The notes beneath the pieces were generated by a model. The model did not search any database, had not been told where the DNA came from, and saw only the letters and a list, made by a program, of their open reading frames with translations. From the NCBI GenBank assembly GCA_015068225.1, contig SVKX01000001.1, positions 1 to 44,362 of the forward strand: a stretch of 44,362 bases of DNA. The letters run 5' to 3'. Source of the DNA: Oscillospiraceae bacterium (lineage in GTDB: Bacteria > Bacillota > Clostridia > Oscillospirales > Oscillospiraceae). This document shows, one piece after another, positions 1 to 7,594 of this stretch. The translations under genes and the position numbers were made by a program. Position 1 is the stretch's first letter; each line of letters starts with the position of its first letter.

Positions 1-172
1 TGGGTGGTGTCTTTTTTGCTGTACGGGAATCGAAAGGCCGTTAAGAAAAGTGTCCGGTGGACACTTTTTAGGCCGTGGGAGATTCCCTTTTTCTCTGATT
101 GCGGTCCGTCAGGGCCGTAAGCAGAGGAAAACCAAGTGATTGCAGAGGCTGGACTGCATGACACCACCCTTT
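1..172 (+). repeat. 172-bp tandem structured unit, copy 1
   Basis: First visible copy of a 172-bp tandem repeat; the window starts inside the array. The + strand RNA would fold into consecutive hairpins. The first pairs GGGAATC (25-31) with GATTCCC (81-87), encloses GGCC/GGCC (36-39/71-74), and has a perfect 10-bp AAAAGTGTCC/GGACACTTTT apex (46-55/59-68) with a 3-nt loop. The second is a 12-position stem 93-104/115-126 with one mismatch and one G-U pair. A small TGCAG/CTGCA stem lies at 141-145/154-158, followed by the terminator hairpin. No coding frame or ribosome-binding site is convincing, and I see no clear promoter inside the unit. It could be a repeated small RNA, a dispersed palindromic element, or leader copies; the first is my preferred inference. 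Confidence 0.85.
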
Positions 173-189
173 TGGGTGGTGTCTTTTTT
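160..189 (+). terminator. Intrinsic terminator in tandem unit 1
   Basis: A perfect 10-bp stem GACACCACCC/GGGTGGTGTC (160-169/174-183) with a TTTT loop is followed by six T. It is oriented for + strand transcripts. On the reverse strand there is no T-tract after the stem, so it would not end queT mRNA. A truncated copy of the same terminator opens the window at 1-17. Confidence 0.9.
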
Positions 190-344
190 GCTGTACGGGA
201 ATCGAAAGGCCGTTAAGAAAAGTGTCCGGTGGACACTTTTTAGGCCGTGGGAGATTCCCTTTTTCTCTGATTGCGGTCCGTCAGGGCCGTAAGCAGAGGG
301 AAATCAAGTGATTGCAGAGGCTGGACTGCATGACACCACCCTTT
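173..344 (+). repeat. 172-bp tandem structured unit, copy 2
   Basis: This copy is identical to copy 1 except for two transitions, at 300 (A to G) and 304 (C to T). Both fall in the unpaired linker between the second and third hairpins, so every stem is preserved. The near-identity means either recent duplication or ongoing homogenisation. Confidence 0.85.
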
Positions 345-361
345 TGGGTGGTGTCTTTTTT
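332..361 (+). terminator. Intrinsic terminator in tandem unit 2
   Basis: Exact second copy of the terminator hairpin (stem 332-341/346-355, T6 at 356-361), 172 bases after the first. It closes the array on the + strand before the convergent queT gene. Confidence 0.9.
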
Positions 362-373
362 GCCGTACGGGAA
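345..373 (+). repeat. Partial third copy of the tandem unit
   Basis: The first 29 bases of the unit recur with one change (T to C at 363). The copy then stops three bases before the queT stop codon. The array therefore ends against the 3' end of queT, which lies on the other strand. Confidence 0.75.
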
Positions 374-375
374 AG

Positions 376-882
376 TCAGGAAAACAGGCGGCTGTCCAGT
401 CGCCGCAGCTTCATTATATAGAACAGGGTAGTGCCCAGGGTCAGGAGCACGGCGGCTTCTCCAATGGCTACGGAGAGTGCGTTCAGCCAGAACCCGCCGC
501 CGATATATATGGAAAGCTCCCAGCCTACCAGCAGGGCATTCCAGAATGCGGGCATGAGCAAACCGAAAAGGGGGACCCCTTTTATCGTTACCCTGCGGGT
601 CAGATACATGCATGTGGCGGAAAGACCGGAAGCAAGGCTTCCTACCAGAAAATCCAGAGGCAGCGCTCCTGAAAAAGACAGATTAAAGACCAGACAGCCA
701 GTGGCAAGACCCGGTATTGCGGCAGGTGTAAAAAATGCCAGTACGCACAGTGCTTCGGATACCCGGAACTGGATCGCCCAGTTGGCGGAACCGGGGATTA
801 AAAGATTCTGTAAATATGTCAAGGCCGCGTACAGCGCGCTGATCAGTGCGGCGTGGGTCAAAAGGCGGGTGCGCTGCTTCAT
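376..882 (-). CDS. queT: QueT family queuosine-precursor ECF transporter S component
   Basis: Predicted integral membrane substrate-binding (S) component of an energy-coupling factor transporter for queuosine precursors (preQ1/preQ0). It would work with a shared EcfAA'T module that is not in this window. The 168-aa product has about five hydrophobic segments, a basic N-terminus, and the FRVSEAL and LPLDFLVGSLASG stretches typical of QueT. I chose the ATG at 882 because AAAGGAG lies 7 nt upstream; an upstream in-frame extension would read through the terminator hairpin and is not credible. The gene is monocistronic. A preQ1-I aptamer and a leader terminator lie between its promoter and its start, which independently supports the substrate. 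Its stop codon lies three bases from the tandem repeat array. Confidence 0.92.
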   Translation of the reverse strand: MKQRTRLLTHAALISALYAALTYLQNLLIPGSANWAIQFRVSEALCVLAFFTPAAIPGLATGCLVFNLSFSGALPLDFLVGSLASGLSATCMYLTRRVTIKGVPLFGLLMPAFWNALLVGWELSIYIGGGFWLNALSVAIGEAAVLLTLGTTLFYIMKLRRLDSRLFS

Positions 883-900
883 AAAACTGCTCCTTTGCAT

Positions 901-924
901 AAAAAATGGGCGCAGTCCGCACCC
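901..924 (-). terminator. Attenuator terminator in the queT leader
   Basis: Read on the reverse strand, a 6-bp stem with one G-U pair (GGGTGC/GCGCCC) and a GGACT loop is followed by A and six T, ending about 20 nt before the queT start. It lies downstream of the preQ1 aptamer. The segment GGTGGGC (about 939-945) could pair with GCCCATT of the terminator arm to form an antiterminator, two of the seven pairs being G-U wobbles. Ligand-dependent termination is inferred from this layout. Confidence 0.8.
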
Positions 925-960
925 TAAAACAAAAAAGCAGGCAAATTGCCCACCATAGTC

Positions 961-1000
961 CCTAGTTTTGTTTACCGACAGGATGGTTGCGAACTGTCCT
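961..1000 (-). promoter_or_regulatory. preQ1-I riboswitch aptamer upstream of queT
   Basis: The reverse-strand RNA shows the preQ1 class I layout. A 5-bp P1 pairs GACAG (998-994) with CUGUC (981-977). The loop starts UUCGCAACC, and an A-rich tail UAAACAAAAC ends in UAGG. Loop CC (986-985) can pair with the terminal GG (962-961) to make the H-type pseudoknot. The tail and loop closely resemble the well-studied Thermoanaerobacter tengcongensis aptamer as I recall it. It sits about 8-47 nt into the predicted transcript of a queuosine-precursor transporter gene, the expected regulon. Confidence 0.9.
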
Positions 1001-1014
1001 ATAAAATTAGGAAC

Positions 1015-1043
1015 ATTGTATGCGAAAGATGGTGGTTTGTCAA
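1015..1043 (-). promoter_or_regulatory. Promoter of queT
   Basis: Housekeeping-type promoter on the reverse strand: TTGACA (1043-1038), 17-bp spacer, TACAAT (1020-1015). Transcription would start near 1008, just before the preQ1 aptamer. Confidence 0.85.
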
Positions 1044-1061
1044 GGGTGCGCCAATAATCTG

Positions 1062-1090
1062 TTGACAAGAAAAAATAGCTATGGTACTAT
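1062..1090 (+). promoter_or_regulatory. Promoter of the cation exchanger gene
   Basis: TTGACA (1062-1067), 17-bp spacer, TACTAT (1085-1090). It is back-to-back with the queT promoter; the two -35 boxes are 18 bp apart. Confidence 0.8.
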
Positions 1091-1168
1091 GTTTCGGTGA
1101 TGATTTGCCTGTGAAATGGTAAAGAAAGCGGGAAATTCCGCAGAAATTGATACAGGAGTGTTTTTTGT

Positions 1169-2197
1169 ATGTTGGACGCATTTTTTGCCTGGTACAATGG
1201 ATTGACAGACTCGCTGATCGGCTCTCTGGCCCTGTTTGCGGTGGGTCTGGTGCTGCTGATCAAGGGCGGCGACTGGTTTGTGGACAGCGCCACGGGTATT
1301 GCCAAGCGGTTCCGGGTGCCGGAGATCATCATCGGTGCTACGGTGGTTTCTATCGGTACGACTCTACCTGAGGTCATGGTTTCTGCCACTGCCGCAGTCA
1401 ATCAGAATGGCGCAATTGCCTACGGCAATGCCATTGGCTCTATTATTTGCAATACGGCGCTAATCGCTGCCATCACCATCGCCATTCGCCCCGCTCCGGT
1501 AAACCGGAAGGCCATTACCATGCCGGTTTTGTTTTTCTTTGTTTCCGCTGCCATTTATCTGGTGGCTGCCTACGGTTTTGGCCGCTTTGATCAGTGGCTG
1601 GGCATTGTCATGCTGCTGGTCTTCGGCGTGTACATGGCGCTGACGATTCGGCAGGGCTTTAAAAACCCTGTTGCAGCAGAAGAGCATGAAGAGGAATCCT
1701 CTGAGGGCGGCTCTCTGCTGACAGATGTGCTTGTTCTGGCGGCCAGTGCGGCGCTGATCGCCGTTGGTGCGGATATGCTGGAGGGATCCTCTGTTTCTCT
1801 GGCAGGTATGGCAGGTATTCCCACCGAGGTGGTGGGCGTTACCATCGTGGCTCTGTGTACCTCTTTGCCGGAGCTGGTTACTGCAATCACTGCCCTTGCC
1901 AAGGGCCATGGTGCGCTGTCCCTGGGCAATATCATCGGAGCCAATATCTTCAATCTGGTTCTGGTGTCCGGTGTGGCTGTGACGATCTCTCCCTTTGATG
2001 TGCCCACCGGAAGTGAAATCTTTGGTCAGAACACATCCCTTGTGATGGAGATCCCGGTGATGGTGGGCGTTATGGCGCTGATGACGCTGCCGGCGCTGCT
2101 GAAGAAGAAGCTTTTCCGCTGGCAGGGCGGCGTTTTGCTGGGCATCTATGCTGCATTTGTTGTGGTGCAGGTATTGATTGCGCTGAATGTGCTGTAA
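1169..2197 (+). CDS. Calcium/sodium antiporter (CaCA family, YrbG-like)
   Basis: Membrane antiporter that would exchange Ca2+ for Na+ across the cytoplasmic membrane. The 342-aa protein has the two inverted alpha repeats of the Na+/Ca2+ exchanger family: GATVVSIGTTLPE around residues 56-68 and VALCTSLPE around 227-235, each with its ion-binding acidic residue (E68, E235). About ten membrane segments surround an acidic central loop (EEHEEESSE, about 171-179). AGGAG at 1154-1158 precedes the ATG by 10 nt. It is a single-gene unit between its own TTGACA/TACTAT promoter and a terminator. Ion specificity cannot be read from the sequence alone. Confidence 0.93.
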   Translation: MLDAFFAWYNGLTDSLIGSLALFAVGLVLLIKGGDWFVDSATGIAKRFRVPEIIIGATVVSIGTTLPEVMVSATAAVNQNGAIAYGNAIGSIICNTALIAAITIAIRPAPVNRKAITMPVLFFFVSAAIYLVAAYGFGRFDQWLGIVMLLVFGVYMALTIRQGFKNPVAAEEHEEESSEGGSLLTDVLVLAASAALIAVGADMLEGSSVSLAGMAGIPTEVVGVTIVALCTSLPELVTAITALAKGHGALSLGNIIGANIFNLVLVSGVAVTISPFDVPTGSEIFGQNTSLVMEIPVMVGVMALMTLPALLKKKLFRWQGGVLLGIYAAFVVVQVLIALNVL

Positions 2198-2209
2198 AAT
2201 AATAGGAAC

Positions 2210-2241
2210 GGGCGTCTGCTTGCGGCAGACGCCCGCTTTTT
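2210..2241 (+). terminator. Terminator after the cation exchanger gene
   Basis: A 10-bp stem GGGCGTCTGC/GCAGACGCCC (2210-2219/2225-2234) is followed by GC and five T. It separates the exchanger from the convergent pcp gene. Confidence 0.85.
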
Positions 2242-2244
2242 GTA

Positions 2245-2826
2245 TTATAGTGCACAAATTGCGGCTTCCAGTGCCCGGCAGGTATCTGCCAGCGGCAAAC
2301 TGGGACTGCCTTGCTCCGGAAGGTAGGGAACATGGATAAATCCGACCCGAACGCTGCTTCCGGAATAATGGTGCAGCAGAGTATACAATAGATCATTGCA
2401 CACGAAAGCACCGGCACTGTTGGACACGGTGGCTGGGATTCCGATGAGTTCTACGGCAGCAGCCATTGTGGCTACCGGAACTGTGGTGAAATAGGCAGCC
2501 GGGCCTTTGGGATCTATAAATTCACCCTGGGGCTGATTGCCCTGATTGTCAGGGATCCGGGCATCCCGGATGTTGACTGCGATCCGCTCCGGTGTGACGG
2601 CGCTGCGTCCGCCGGCTTGCCCAATGCACAGAATGACCTCCGGTTGTATCCGGGCAGCCTCCTCCAGCACCCGCTTACCTGCAAGGGAGAAGACGGTGGG
2701 GATTTGAAGTTTACATAACATATATTCTCCCACCATATCCGGTAGCTGCTTCACAGCCTCCCATGCCGGATTGATGGATTCTCCTCCAAAAGGATCAAAG
2801 CCGGTGATCAACAATCGCTTTTCCAT
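2245..2826 (-). CDS. pcp: Pyroglutamyl-peptidase I
   Basis: Cytoplasmic cysteine peptidase (family C15) that removes N-terminal pyroglutamate from peptides. The 193-aa length fits the family (about 200-215). The Glu-Cys-His triad is visible: E80 in TPERIAVN, C143 in NSAGAFVCND, H165 in FIHVPYLP, with the usual N-terminal GFDPFGG. The ribosome-binding site is weak (AGGGCGG). The gene diverges from galK and converges on the cation exchanger gene. Confidence 0.95.
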   Translation of the reverse strand: MEKRLLITGFDPFGGESINPAWEAVKQLPDMVGEYMLCKLQIPTVFSLAGKRVLEEAARIQPEVILCIGQAGGRSAVTPERIAVNIRDARIPDNQGNQPQGEFIDPKGPAAYFTTVPVATMAAAVELIGIPATVSNSAGAFVCNDLLYTLLHHYSGSSVRVGFIHVPYLPEQGSPSLPLADTCRALEAAICAL

Positions 2827-2853
2827 AAAATACCGCCCTGCAATTTTTTTATG

Positions 2854-2882
2854 ATCATACCATACTGCAGAATAATTCGCAA
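2854..2882 (-). promoter_or_regulatory. Promoter of pcp
   Basis: TTGCGA (2882-2877), 17-bp spacer, TATGAT (2859-2854) on the reverse strand, about 30 nt before the pcp start. Confidence 0.65.
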
Positions 2883-2891
2883 GAAAAAGAC

Positions 2892-2920
2892 TTCCGTTTT
2901 TCGATTTCCGGATGTATAAT
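2892..2920 (+). promoter_or_regulatory. Probable promoter of galK-galT
   Basis: A perfect TATAAT (2915-2920) lies 32 nt upstream of galK. The -35 at 17 bp (TTCCGT) is poor, so an activator may be needed. No operator palindrome was recognised. Confidence 0.5.
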
Positions 2921-2952
2921 GGAGGCAGAATTGAAAAAGGGAGAGTCTACAT

Positions 2953-4170
2953 ATGTCTGTACCGAAATTATATCTGAAGAGCGATTTGCGCAAGTCTCTG
3001 GATGCCGGATTTCTGGCCGCCTTTGGCACTGCGCCGCAGCGGTATTTTTCTGCCCCCGGCCGCACGGAGATCGGCGGCAATCACACAGATCACCAGCGGG
3101 GCCGTGTTCTGGCGGCGGCGGTGAATCTGGATACCGTGGCAGCAGTGGCGCTGAACAGCAGCGACACCATCCGCATCCTGTCCAAGGGATATCCCATGTG
3201 TGAAGTTCGTGTGAAAGAACTGACACCGGTGGAATCGGAGATCAATACCACCCCTGCGCTGATCCGGGGCGTAGCGGCCCGCTTTGCCCAGCTGGGATGC
3301 AAAGTGGCGGGCTTTGATGCCTATGTGGAGTCTACGGTGCTGCCCGGCTCCGGCCTTTCCTCCTCGGCGGCCTATGAGGTGCTGATCGGTACGATCATCA
3401 ATCACCTGTTCTTTGATGGCCGTGTGAGCCAACCGGAAATCGCCATGATCGGCCAGTACGCCGAGAATGTGTTCTTCGGCAAGCCCTGCGGACTGATGGA
3501 TCAGACAGCCTCTGCTGTGGGAGGTCTTGTGACCATCGATTTCTTTGACAAGGAAAAACCGGTGATCCAGTCGGTAAACTTTGATTTTTCCACCTGCGGC
3601 CATGCCCTGTGCATTGTTGACAGCCGCGCCAGCCATGCGGACCTGACGGATGAATATGCAGCAGTCCCCGGCGAGATCAAGGCGGTTGCCGCCTGCATGG
3701 GCAAGGAGGTCCTGACCCAGATCGATGAGAAAGATTTCTATGCCAGACTGCCGGAGCTTCGCAAGCTCTGCGGCGACCGGGCAGTGATGCGCTGCATCCA
3801 CTTCTATCAGGAAAATGCCCGTGTGCCCAAGCAGGTGGCTGCCCTGGAAAGCGGAGATTTTGAGACCTTCTTGAAGCTGATCCGGGAAAGCGGCTATTCT
3901 TCTTATATGTATCTGCAAAATGTCATTCCCGCCGGCTATAAGGAGCATCAGGACGTGGCGGTAAGCCTTGCCCTGTGCGAGCATTATTTAAATGGCCGTG
4001 GCGCCTACCGTGTCCATGGCGGCGGCTTTGCCGGCACAGTACAGGCCTTTGTGCCCTTCGATATTCTGGAAGACTTCCGCGCCGGCATCGATGCGGCGCT
4101 GGGCGAAGGTGCCTGCCATGTGCTCTCCATCCGTCCTCAGGGCGGTGTGGAAGCTTTCGTGGAGGAATGA
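2953..4170 (+). CDS. galK: Galactokinase (GHMP family)
   Basis: Phosphorylates galactose to galactose 1-phosphate, the first committed Leloir step. The 405-aa protein has the galactokinase N-terminal signature at residues 36-50, the ATP-binding PGSGLSSSAA loop near 132-141, and a C-terminal GGGFAGT motif of GHMP kinases. In the signature, the usual GEHTDY is GNHTDH here: Asn replaces the sugar-contacting Glu, while R37 and the catalytic-type D46 remain. GGGAG precedes the ATG. Only 3 nt separate its stop from galT, so the two are co-transcribed. A related sugar 1-kinase activity cannot be excluded. Confidence 0.9.
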   Translation: MSVPKLYLKSDLRKSLDAGFLAAFGTAPQRYFSAPGRTEIGGNHTDHQRGRVLAAAVNLDTVAAVALNSSDTIRILSKGYPMCEVRVKELTPVESEINTTPALIRGVAARFAQLGCKVAGFDAYVESTVLPGSGLSSSAAYEVLIGTIINHLFFDGRVSQPEIAMIGQYAENVFFGKPCGLMDQTASAVGGLVTIDFFDKEKPVIQSVNFDFSTCGHALCIVDSRASHADLTDEYAAVPGEIKAVAACMGKEVLTQIDEKDFYARLPELRKLCGDRAVMRCIHFYQENARVPKQVAALESGDFETFLKLIRESGYSSYMYLQNVIPAGYKEHQDVAVSLALCEHYLNGRGAYRVHGGGFAGTVQAFVPFDILEDFRAGIDAALGEGACHVLSIRPQGGVEAFVEE

Positions 4171-4173
4171 TCC

Positions 4174-5667
4174 ATGAAAATTGAAACCTATATTGACTCT
4201 CTGGTGTCCTATGCCATGAATACCGGCCTTGCCCAGCCGGAGGATCATCAGGTGCTGACAAACCGCCTGCTGGAGGTCCTGAGAAAGGACGATTATGTCC
4301 CCTCCGATGAGCCTCAGACCGAGGATCTGGAGGAGATTCTGGCAGGTATGCTGGATTATGCCTGTGAAATGGGTTTGTGCGAAGATAATATTACAGCCCG
4401 GGATCTGTTTGATACCAAGATCATGGGACTGCTCACCCCCATGCCCCGGGAAGTGATCCGCACCTTCCGGGAAAAGTATGCCTGCAGCCCCGAGACGGCT
4501 ACAGATTGGTACTATAAGCTCAGCTGCGACACGGATTATATCCGTCGCTACAGGATCGCCAAGGATATGCGCTGGAAATACGCAAGCGATTACGGCGACA
4601 TCGATATCACCATCAATCTTTCCAAGCCGGAGAAGGATCCCAAGGCTATTGCCGCGGCGAAAAACGCGCCCCAATCCAGCTATCCCAAATGCCAGCTCTG
4701 CCGGGAGAATGAGGGCTATGCCGGCCGGATGAACCACCCTGCCCGCCAGAACCACCGGGCCATGCCCATTACCATTGATGGCAAGGATTGGTTCATGCAG
4801 TATTCCCCCTATGTGTATTATAATGAGCACTGCATCGTGTTCAACGGTGCGCATACGCCTATGAAGATCGACAAGGCCGCTTTCCGGAAGCTGCTGGATT
4901 TCGTCACCGCTTTCCCCCATTATTTTGTGGGCTCCAATGCGGATCTTCCCATTGTAGGCGGTTCGATCCTGAGCCATGAGCATTTTCAGGGCGGCCGGTA
5001 TACCTTCGCCATGGAGACAGCCCCGGTGGAAGAAACGCTGGTGTTTGCAGGCTTTGATGACATTCAGGCGGGCATTGTCAAATGGCCCATGAGCGTTATC
5101 CGCCTGACTGGCAGCGATCCGGACCGGATCACAGAGCTGGCAGATAAGATCCTGAATGTCTGGCGGGAGTATTCAGACAAAAGTGTGGGCATTGTGGCAT
5201 TCTCTGACGGTGAGCCCCACAATACCATTACCCCCATTGCCCGCCGCAGGGAAGAAGCTTATGAGCTGGATCTGGTGCTGCGGTGCAACATAACATCTCA
5301 GGAGCATCCCTTGGGCGTGTTCCACCCCCATGCAGAGAAGCACCATATTAAAAAGGAGAACATTGGTCTGATCGAGGTCATGGGCCTGGCGGTGCTGCCC
5401 AGCCGGCTGAAGAAGGAGCTGGCGGATCTGGAGCAGGCTATCCTGACAGGAAGCGATATTTCCGGTGACGAGGTGCTTTCCAAGCACGCAGACTGGGTGG
5501 ATATGTTGAAGGCCCGGTATGTATTCACACAGAAAAATGCCATGGAGATTCTTCTAAAGGAGACCGGCAGAGTCTTTTCCGAGGTTCTGGAGGATGCAGG
5601 CGTCTACAAGAATACCCCCGAGGGGAAAGCCGCATTCCTGCGGTTTGCCGATGCAGTAAATAAATAA
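4174..5667 (+). CDS. galT: UDP-glucose--hexose-1-phosphate uridylyltransferase, class II
   Basis: Transfers UMP between UDP-glucose and galactose 1-phosphate. At 497 aa it is the long Firmicutes class II GalT, not the roughly 350-aa E. coli type. It carries FHPHAEKHHIKKENIGL with the HPH nucleophile region, SILSHEHFQGG, and an N-terminal YPKCQLC segment. A GGAGG within the end of galK serves as its ribosome-binding site. No galE or galactose transporter follows, so the pathway must be completed elsewhere in the genome. Confidence 0.95.
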   Translation: MKIETYIDSLVSYAMNTGLAQPEDHQVLTNRLLEVLRKDDYVPSDEPQTEDLEEILAGMLDYACEMGLCEDNITARDLFDTKIMGLLTPMPREVIRTFREKYACSPETATDWYYKLSCDTDYIRRYRIAKDMRWKYASDYGDIDITINLSKPEKDPKAIAAAKNAPQSSYPKCQLCRENEGYAGRMNHPARQNHRAMPITIDGKDWFMQYSPYVYYNEHCIVFNGAHTPMKIDKAAFRKLLDFVTAFPHYFVGSNADLPIVGGSILSHEHFQGGRYTFAMETAPVEETLVFAGFDDIQAGIVKWPMSVIRLTGSDPDRITELADKILNVWREYSDKSVGIVAFSDGEPHNTITPIARRREEAYELDLVLRCNITSQEHPLGVFHPHAEKHHIKKENIGLIEVMGLAVLPSRLKKELADLEQAILTGSDISGDEVLSKHADWVDMLKARYVFTQKNAMEILLKETGRVFSEVLEDAGVYKNTPEGKAAFLRFADAVNK

Positions 5668-5669
5668 AC

Positions 5670-5700
5670 AAAAAGATCCCCGACCGATTGGTCGGGGATC
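5670..5700. terminator. Bidirectional terminator between galT and tsf
   Basis: An 11-bp perfect stem GATCCCCGACC/GGTCGGGGATC (5675-5685/5690-5700) separates two convergent genes. The five A at 5670-5674 give a U-tract on the reverse strand, so it mainly ends rpsB-tsf. On the + strand the tail is TTAATTATT, a weaker signal for galT. Confidence 0.88.
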
Positions 5701-5714
5701 TTAATTATTGGAAA

Positions 5715-6644
5715 TTACTTACCGGCGTTGGCGATCTGAGCAGCGACTTCAGCAGCGAAGTCGTCAACCTTCTTCTCGATGCCCTCACCCTTGGTGTAGT
5801 GGATAGCGTCCACGAAAGTGACCTTGCCGCCCAGCTTCTTGGAAGCATCAGCGATATAGCCGGCCACATCACCCTGGAACAGGTCGCCGCGGACGAAGTC
5901 CTGCTGCAGCAGGCAGATTTCCTTAAAGAAGGCGGCGATCTTACCGGCAGCGATCTTCTCCTTGACCTGAGCGGGCTTGGAAGCCATCTTGGGATCGTTG
6001 TCCATCAGAGCGACCTGAACAGACATTTCCTTGTCAACGACTTCCTGGGGAACCAGGGACTTGTCCCAGTACTGAGCCTTCATAGCAGCGATCTGCATAG
6101 CCACATTCTTGCCGATCTCGGTGGCATCAATGTCACCTTCCACAGCCAGATTGACCAGAACGCCGTGAGAACCGCCGGCGTGGACATAAGCAACGGAGGT
6201 GTTCTCAGCAAAGCGGGCAAAACGGCGGATCTGCATATTCTCGCCGATGGACATGACCTTCTCCTGCATGATCTCGGTAACGGTCAGGTTGGAATTGGGG
6301 TAGGTGCAAGCCTTCAGAGCGTCCACATCAGCGGGGTTCTGCTCGGCGACGACGACAGCCAGATTCTTGACCAGATCCATGAAGGAATCGGTCTTGGCGG
6401 CGAAGTCGGTCTCGGAGTTGACCTCGATGACAACACCCACGCCGTTTACGACAGTGGCGTAAGCAACGCCTTCAGCGGCAATGCGGTCAGCCTTCTTAGC
6501 GGCCTTGGCCAGACCCTTTTCACGGAGCCAGTCCACAGCCTTGTCCATATCACCGTCGGTAGCAGTCAGAGCAGCCTTGCAGTCCATCATGCCGACGTTG
6601 GTCATTTCACGGAGCTTCTTAACATCCAGTGCGGTAAAAGCCAT
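5715..6644 (-). CDS. tsf: Translation elongation factor Ts
   Basis: Guanine-nucleotide exchange factor that recycles EF-Tu. At 309 aa it has the N-terminal UBA-like domain (LREMTNVGMMDCKAAL, about residues 10-25) and the conserved SETDFAAK that contacts EF-Tu (TDFVA in E. coli). TAAGGAGG precedes the ATG. It lies 20 nt after rpsB, the usual pair, and ends at the bidirectional terminator; pyrH and frr do not follow. Confidence 0.98.
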   Translation of the reverse strand: MAFTALDVKKLREMTNVGMMDCKAALTATDGDMDKAVDWLREKGLAKAAKKADRIAAEGVAYATVVNGVGVVIEVNSETDFAAKTDSFMDLVKNLAVVVAEQNPADVDALKACTYPNSNLTVTEIMQEKVMSIGENMQIRRFARFAENTSVAYVHAGGSHGVLVNLAVEGDIDATEIGKNVAMQIAAMKAQYWDKSLVPQEVVDKEMSVQVALMDNDPKMASKPAQVKEKIAAGKIAAFFKEICLLQQDFVRGDLFQGDVAGYIADASKKLGGKVTFVDAIHYTKGEGIEKKVDDFAAEVAAQIANAGK

Positions 6645-6664
6645 TTCAGTTTCCTCCTTAGTAA

Positions 6665-7396
6665 TTATTCAGCCTCGGGAGCTTCGACTTCAGCGGCCTC
6701 AGCCACAGCGTCCTCACCCTGACGGCCCTCGATGGAAGCGTTGGCCATGGTAGCGGCGATCAGGCGGATGGCGCGGATCGCGTCGTCGTTGCCGGGGATG
6801 ACGTAATCGATCTCGTCGGGATCGCAGTTGGTATCAACGATGGCCACAACGGGGATGCCCAGCTTCTTGGCCTCGGCGATGGCGTTGCGCTCCTTGCGGG
6901 GGTCAACGATGAACAGGCAGGCGGGGATCTTCTTCATTTCCTTAACGCCGCCCAGATACTTCTCCAGCTTTTCGATCTCGCCCTGGTGCTTGATGACTTC
7001 CTTCTTGGGCAGCATTGCGAAGGTGCCGTCCTCTTCCATCTTCTTCAGCTGAGCCAGACGGTCGATACGGGTACGCATGGTGCGGAAGTTGGTCAGCATG
7101 CCGCCCAGCCAGCGGGCGTTGACATAGTAACCGCCGCAACGGGCAGCCTCTTCCTTGATAGCGTCCTGAGCCTGCTTCTTGGTGCCGACGAACAGAACGT
7201 TGCCGCCCTCAGCAGCGACTTCACGAACGAAGTTGTAGGCTTCCTCCAGCTTCTTAACGGTCTTCTGCAGGTCAATGATGTAGATACCGTTACGCTCGGT
7301 GTAGATGTAGGGAGCCATTTTGGGGTTCCAGCGGCGGGTCTGGTGACCGAAGTGAACACCGGCCTCCAGCAGTTGTTTCATAGATACGACAGCCAT
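6665..7396 (-). CDS. rpsB: 30S ribosomal protein S2
   Basis: Component of the small ribosomal subunit. The 243-aa product begins [13 protein letters not shown] and contains [14 protein letters not shown] and the LGGMLTNF and DTNCDPD segments typical of S2. The start at 7396 is set by AAAGGAG 9 nt upstream; a longer reading into the leader has no ribosome-binding site. The C-terminal tail is short and Glu/Ala-rich. It is the first gene of rpsB-tsf, from a consensus promoter with a structured leader of about 120 nt. Confidence 0.98.
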   Translation of the reverse strand: MAVVSMKQLLEAGVHFGHQTRRWNPKMAPYIYTERNGIYIIDLQKTVKKLEEAYNFVREVAAEGGNVLFVGTKKQAQDAIKEEAARCGGYYVNARWLGGMLTNFRTMRTRIDRLAQLKKMEEDGTFAMLPKKEVIKHQGEIEKLEKYLGGVKEMKKIPACLFIVDPRKERNAIAEAKKLGIPVVAIVDTNCDPDEIDYVIPGNDDAIRAIRLIAATMANASIEGRQGEDAVAEAAEVEAPEAE

Positions 7397-7515
7397 TTTT
7401 AATTTCTCCTTTTGTTTTTCCTCCACCCCGATCATTTCGGTGGGCCCACTTATAAAAGCACATGGACGGCCGATCACCGGGTGTGTGGTATAAATGTCAT
7501 GGGAAATGCCCATGC
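7397..7515 (-). promoter_or_regulatory. Structured rpsB leader, candidate autoregulatory RNA
   Basis: The predicted 5' UTR is about 119 nt. It contains a CATGGG/CCCATG hairpin near its 5' end and a longer CCACCGA...TCGGGGTGG hairpin just upstream of the ribosome-binding site. Ribosomal protein operons often use such leaders for feedback. I do not recognise a named motif, so regulation by S2 is inference. Confidence 0.4.
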
Positions 7516-7521
7516 CGAATC

Positions 7522-7550
7522 ATTATACGGTATGGGCATTCAATTTGCAA
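7522..7550 (-). promoter_or_regulatory. Promoter of rpsB-tsf
   Basis: TTGCAA (7550-7545), exact 17-bp spacer, TATAAT (7527-7522), a strong housekeeping promoter. Confidence 0.85.
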
Positions 7551-7594
7551 GTATTTTTTCCAAAAAATTTTAAATTTATTCCTTTATTTTCCGA

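Noticed and set aside
1..373. CRISPR array
   Set aside because: The period is 172 bp with whole-unit identity. There are no short repeats separated by unique spacers and no cas genes nearby.
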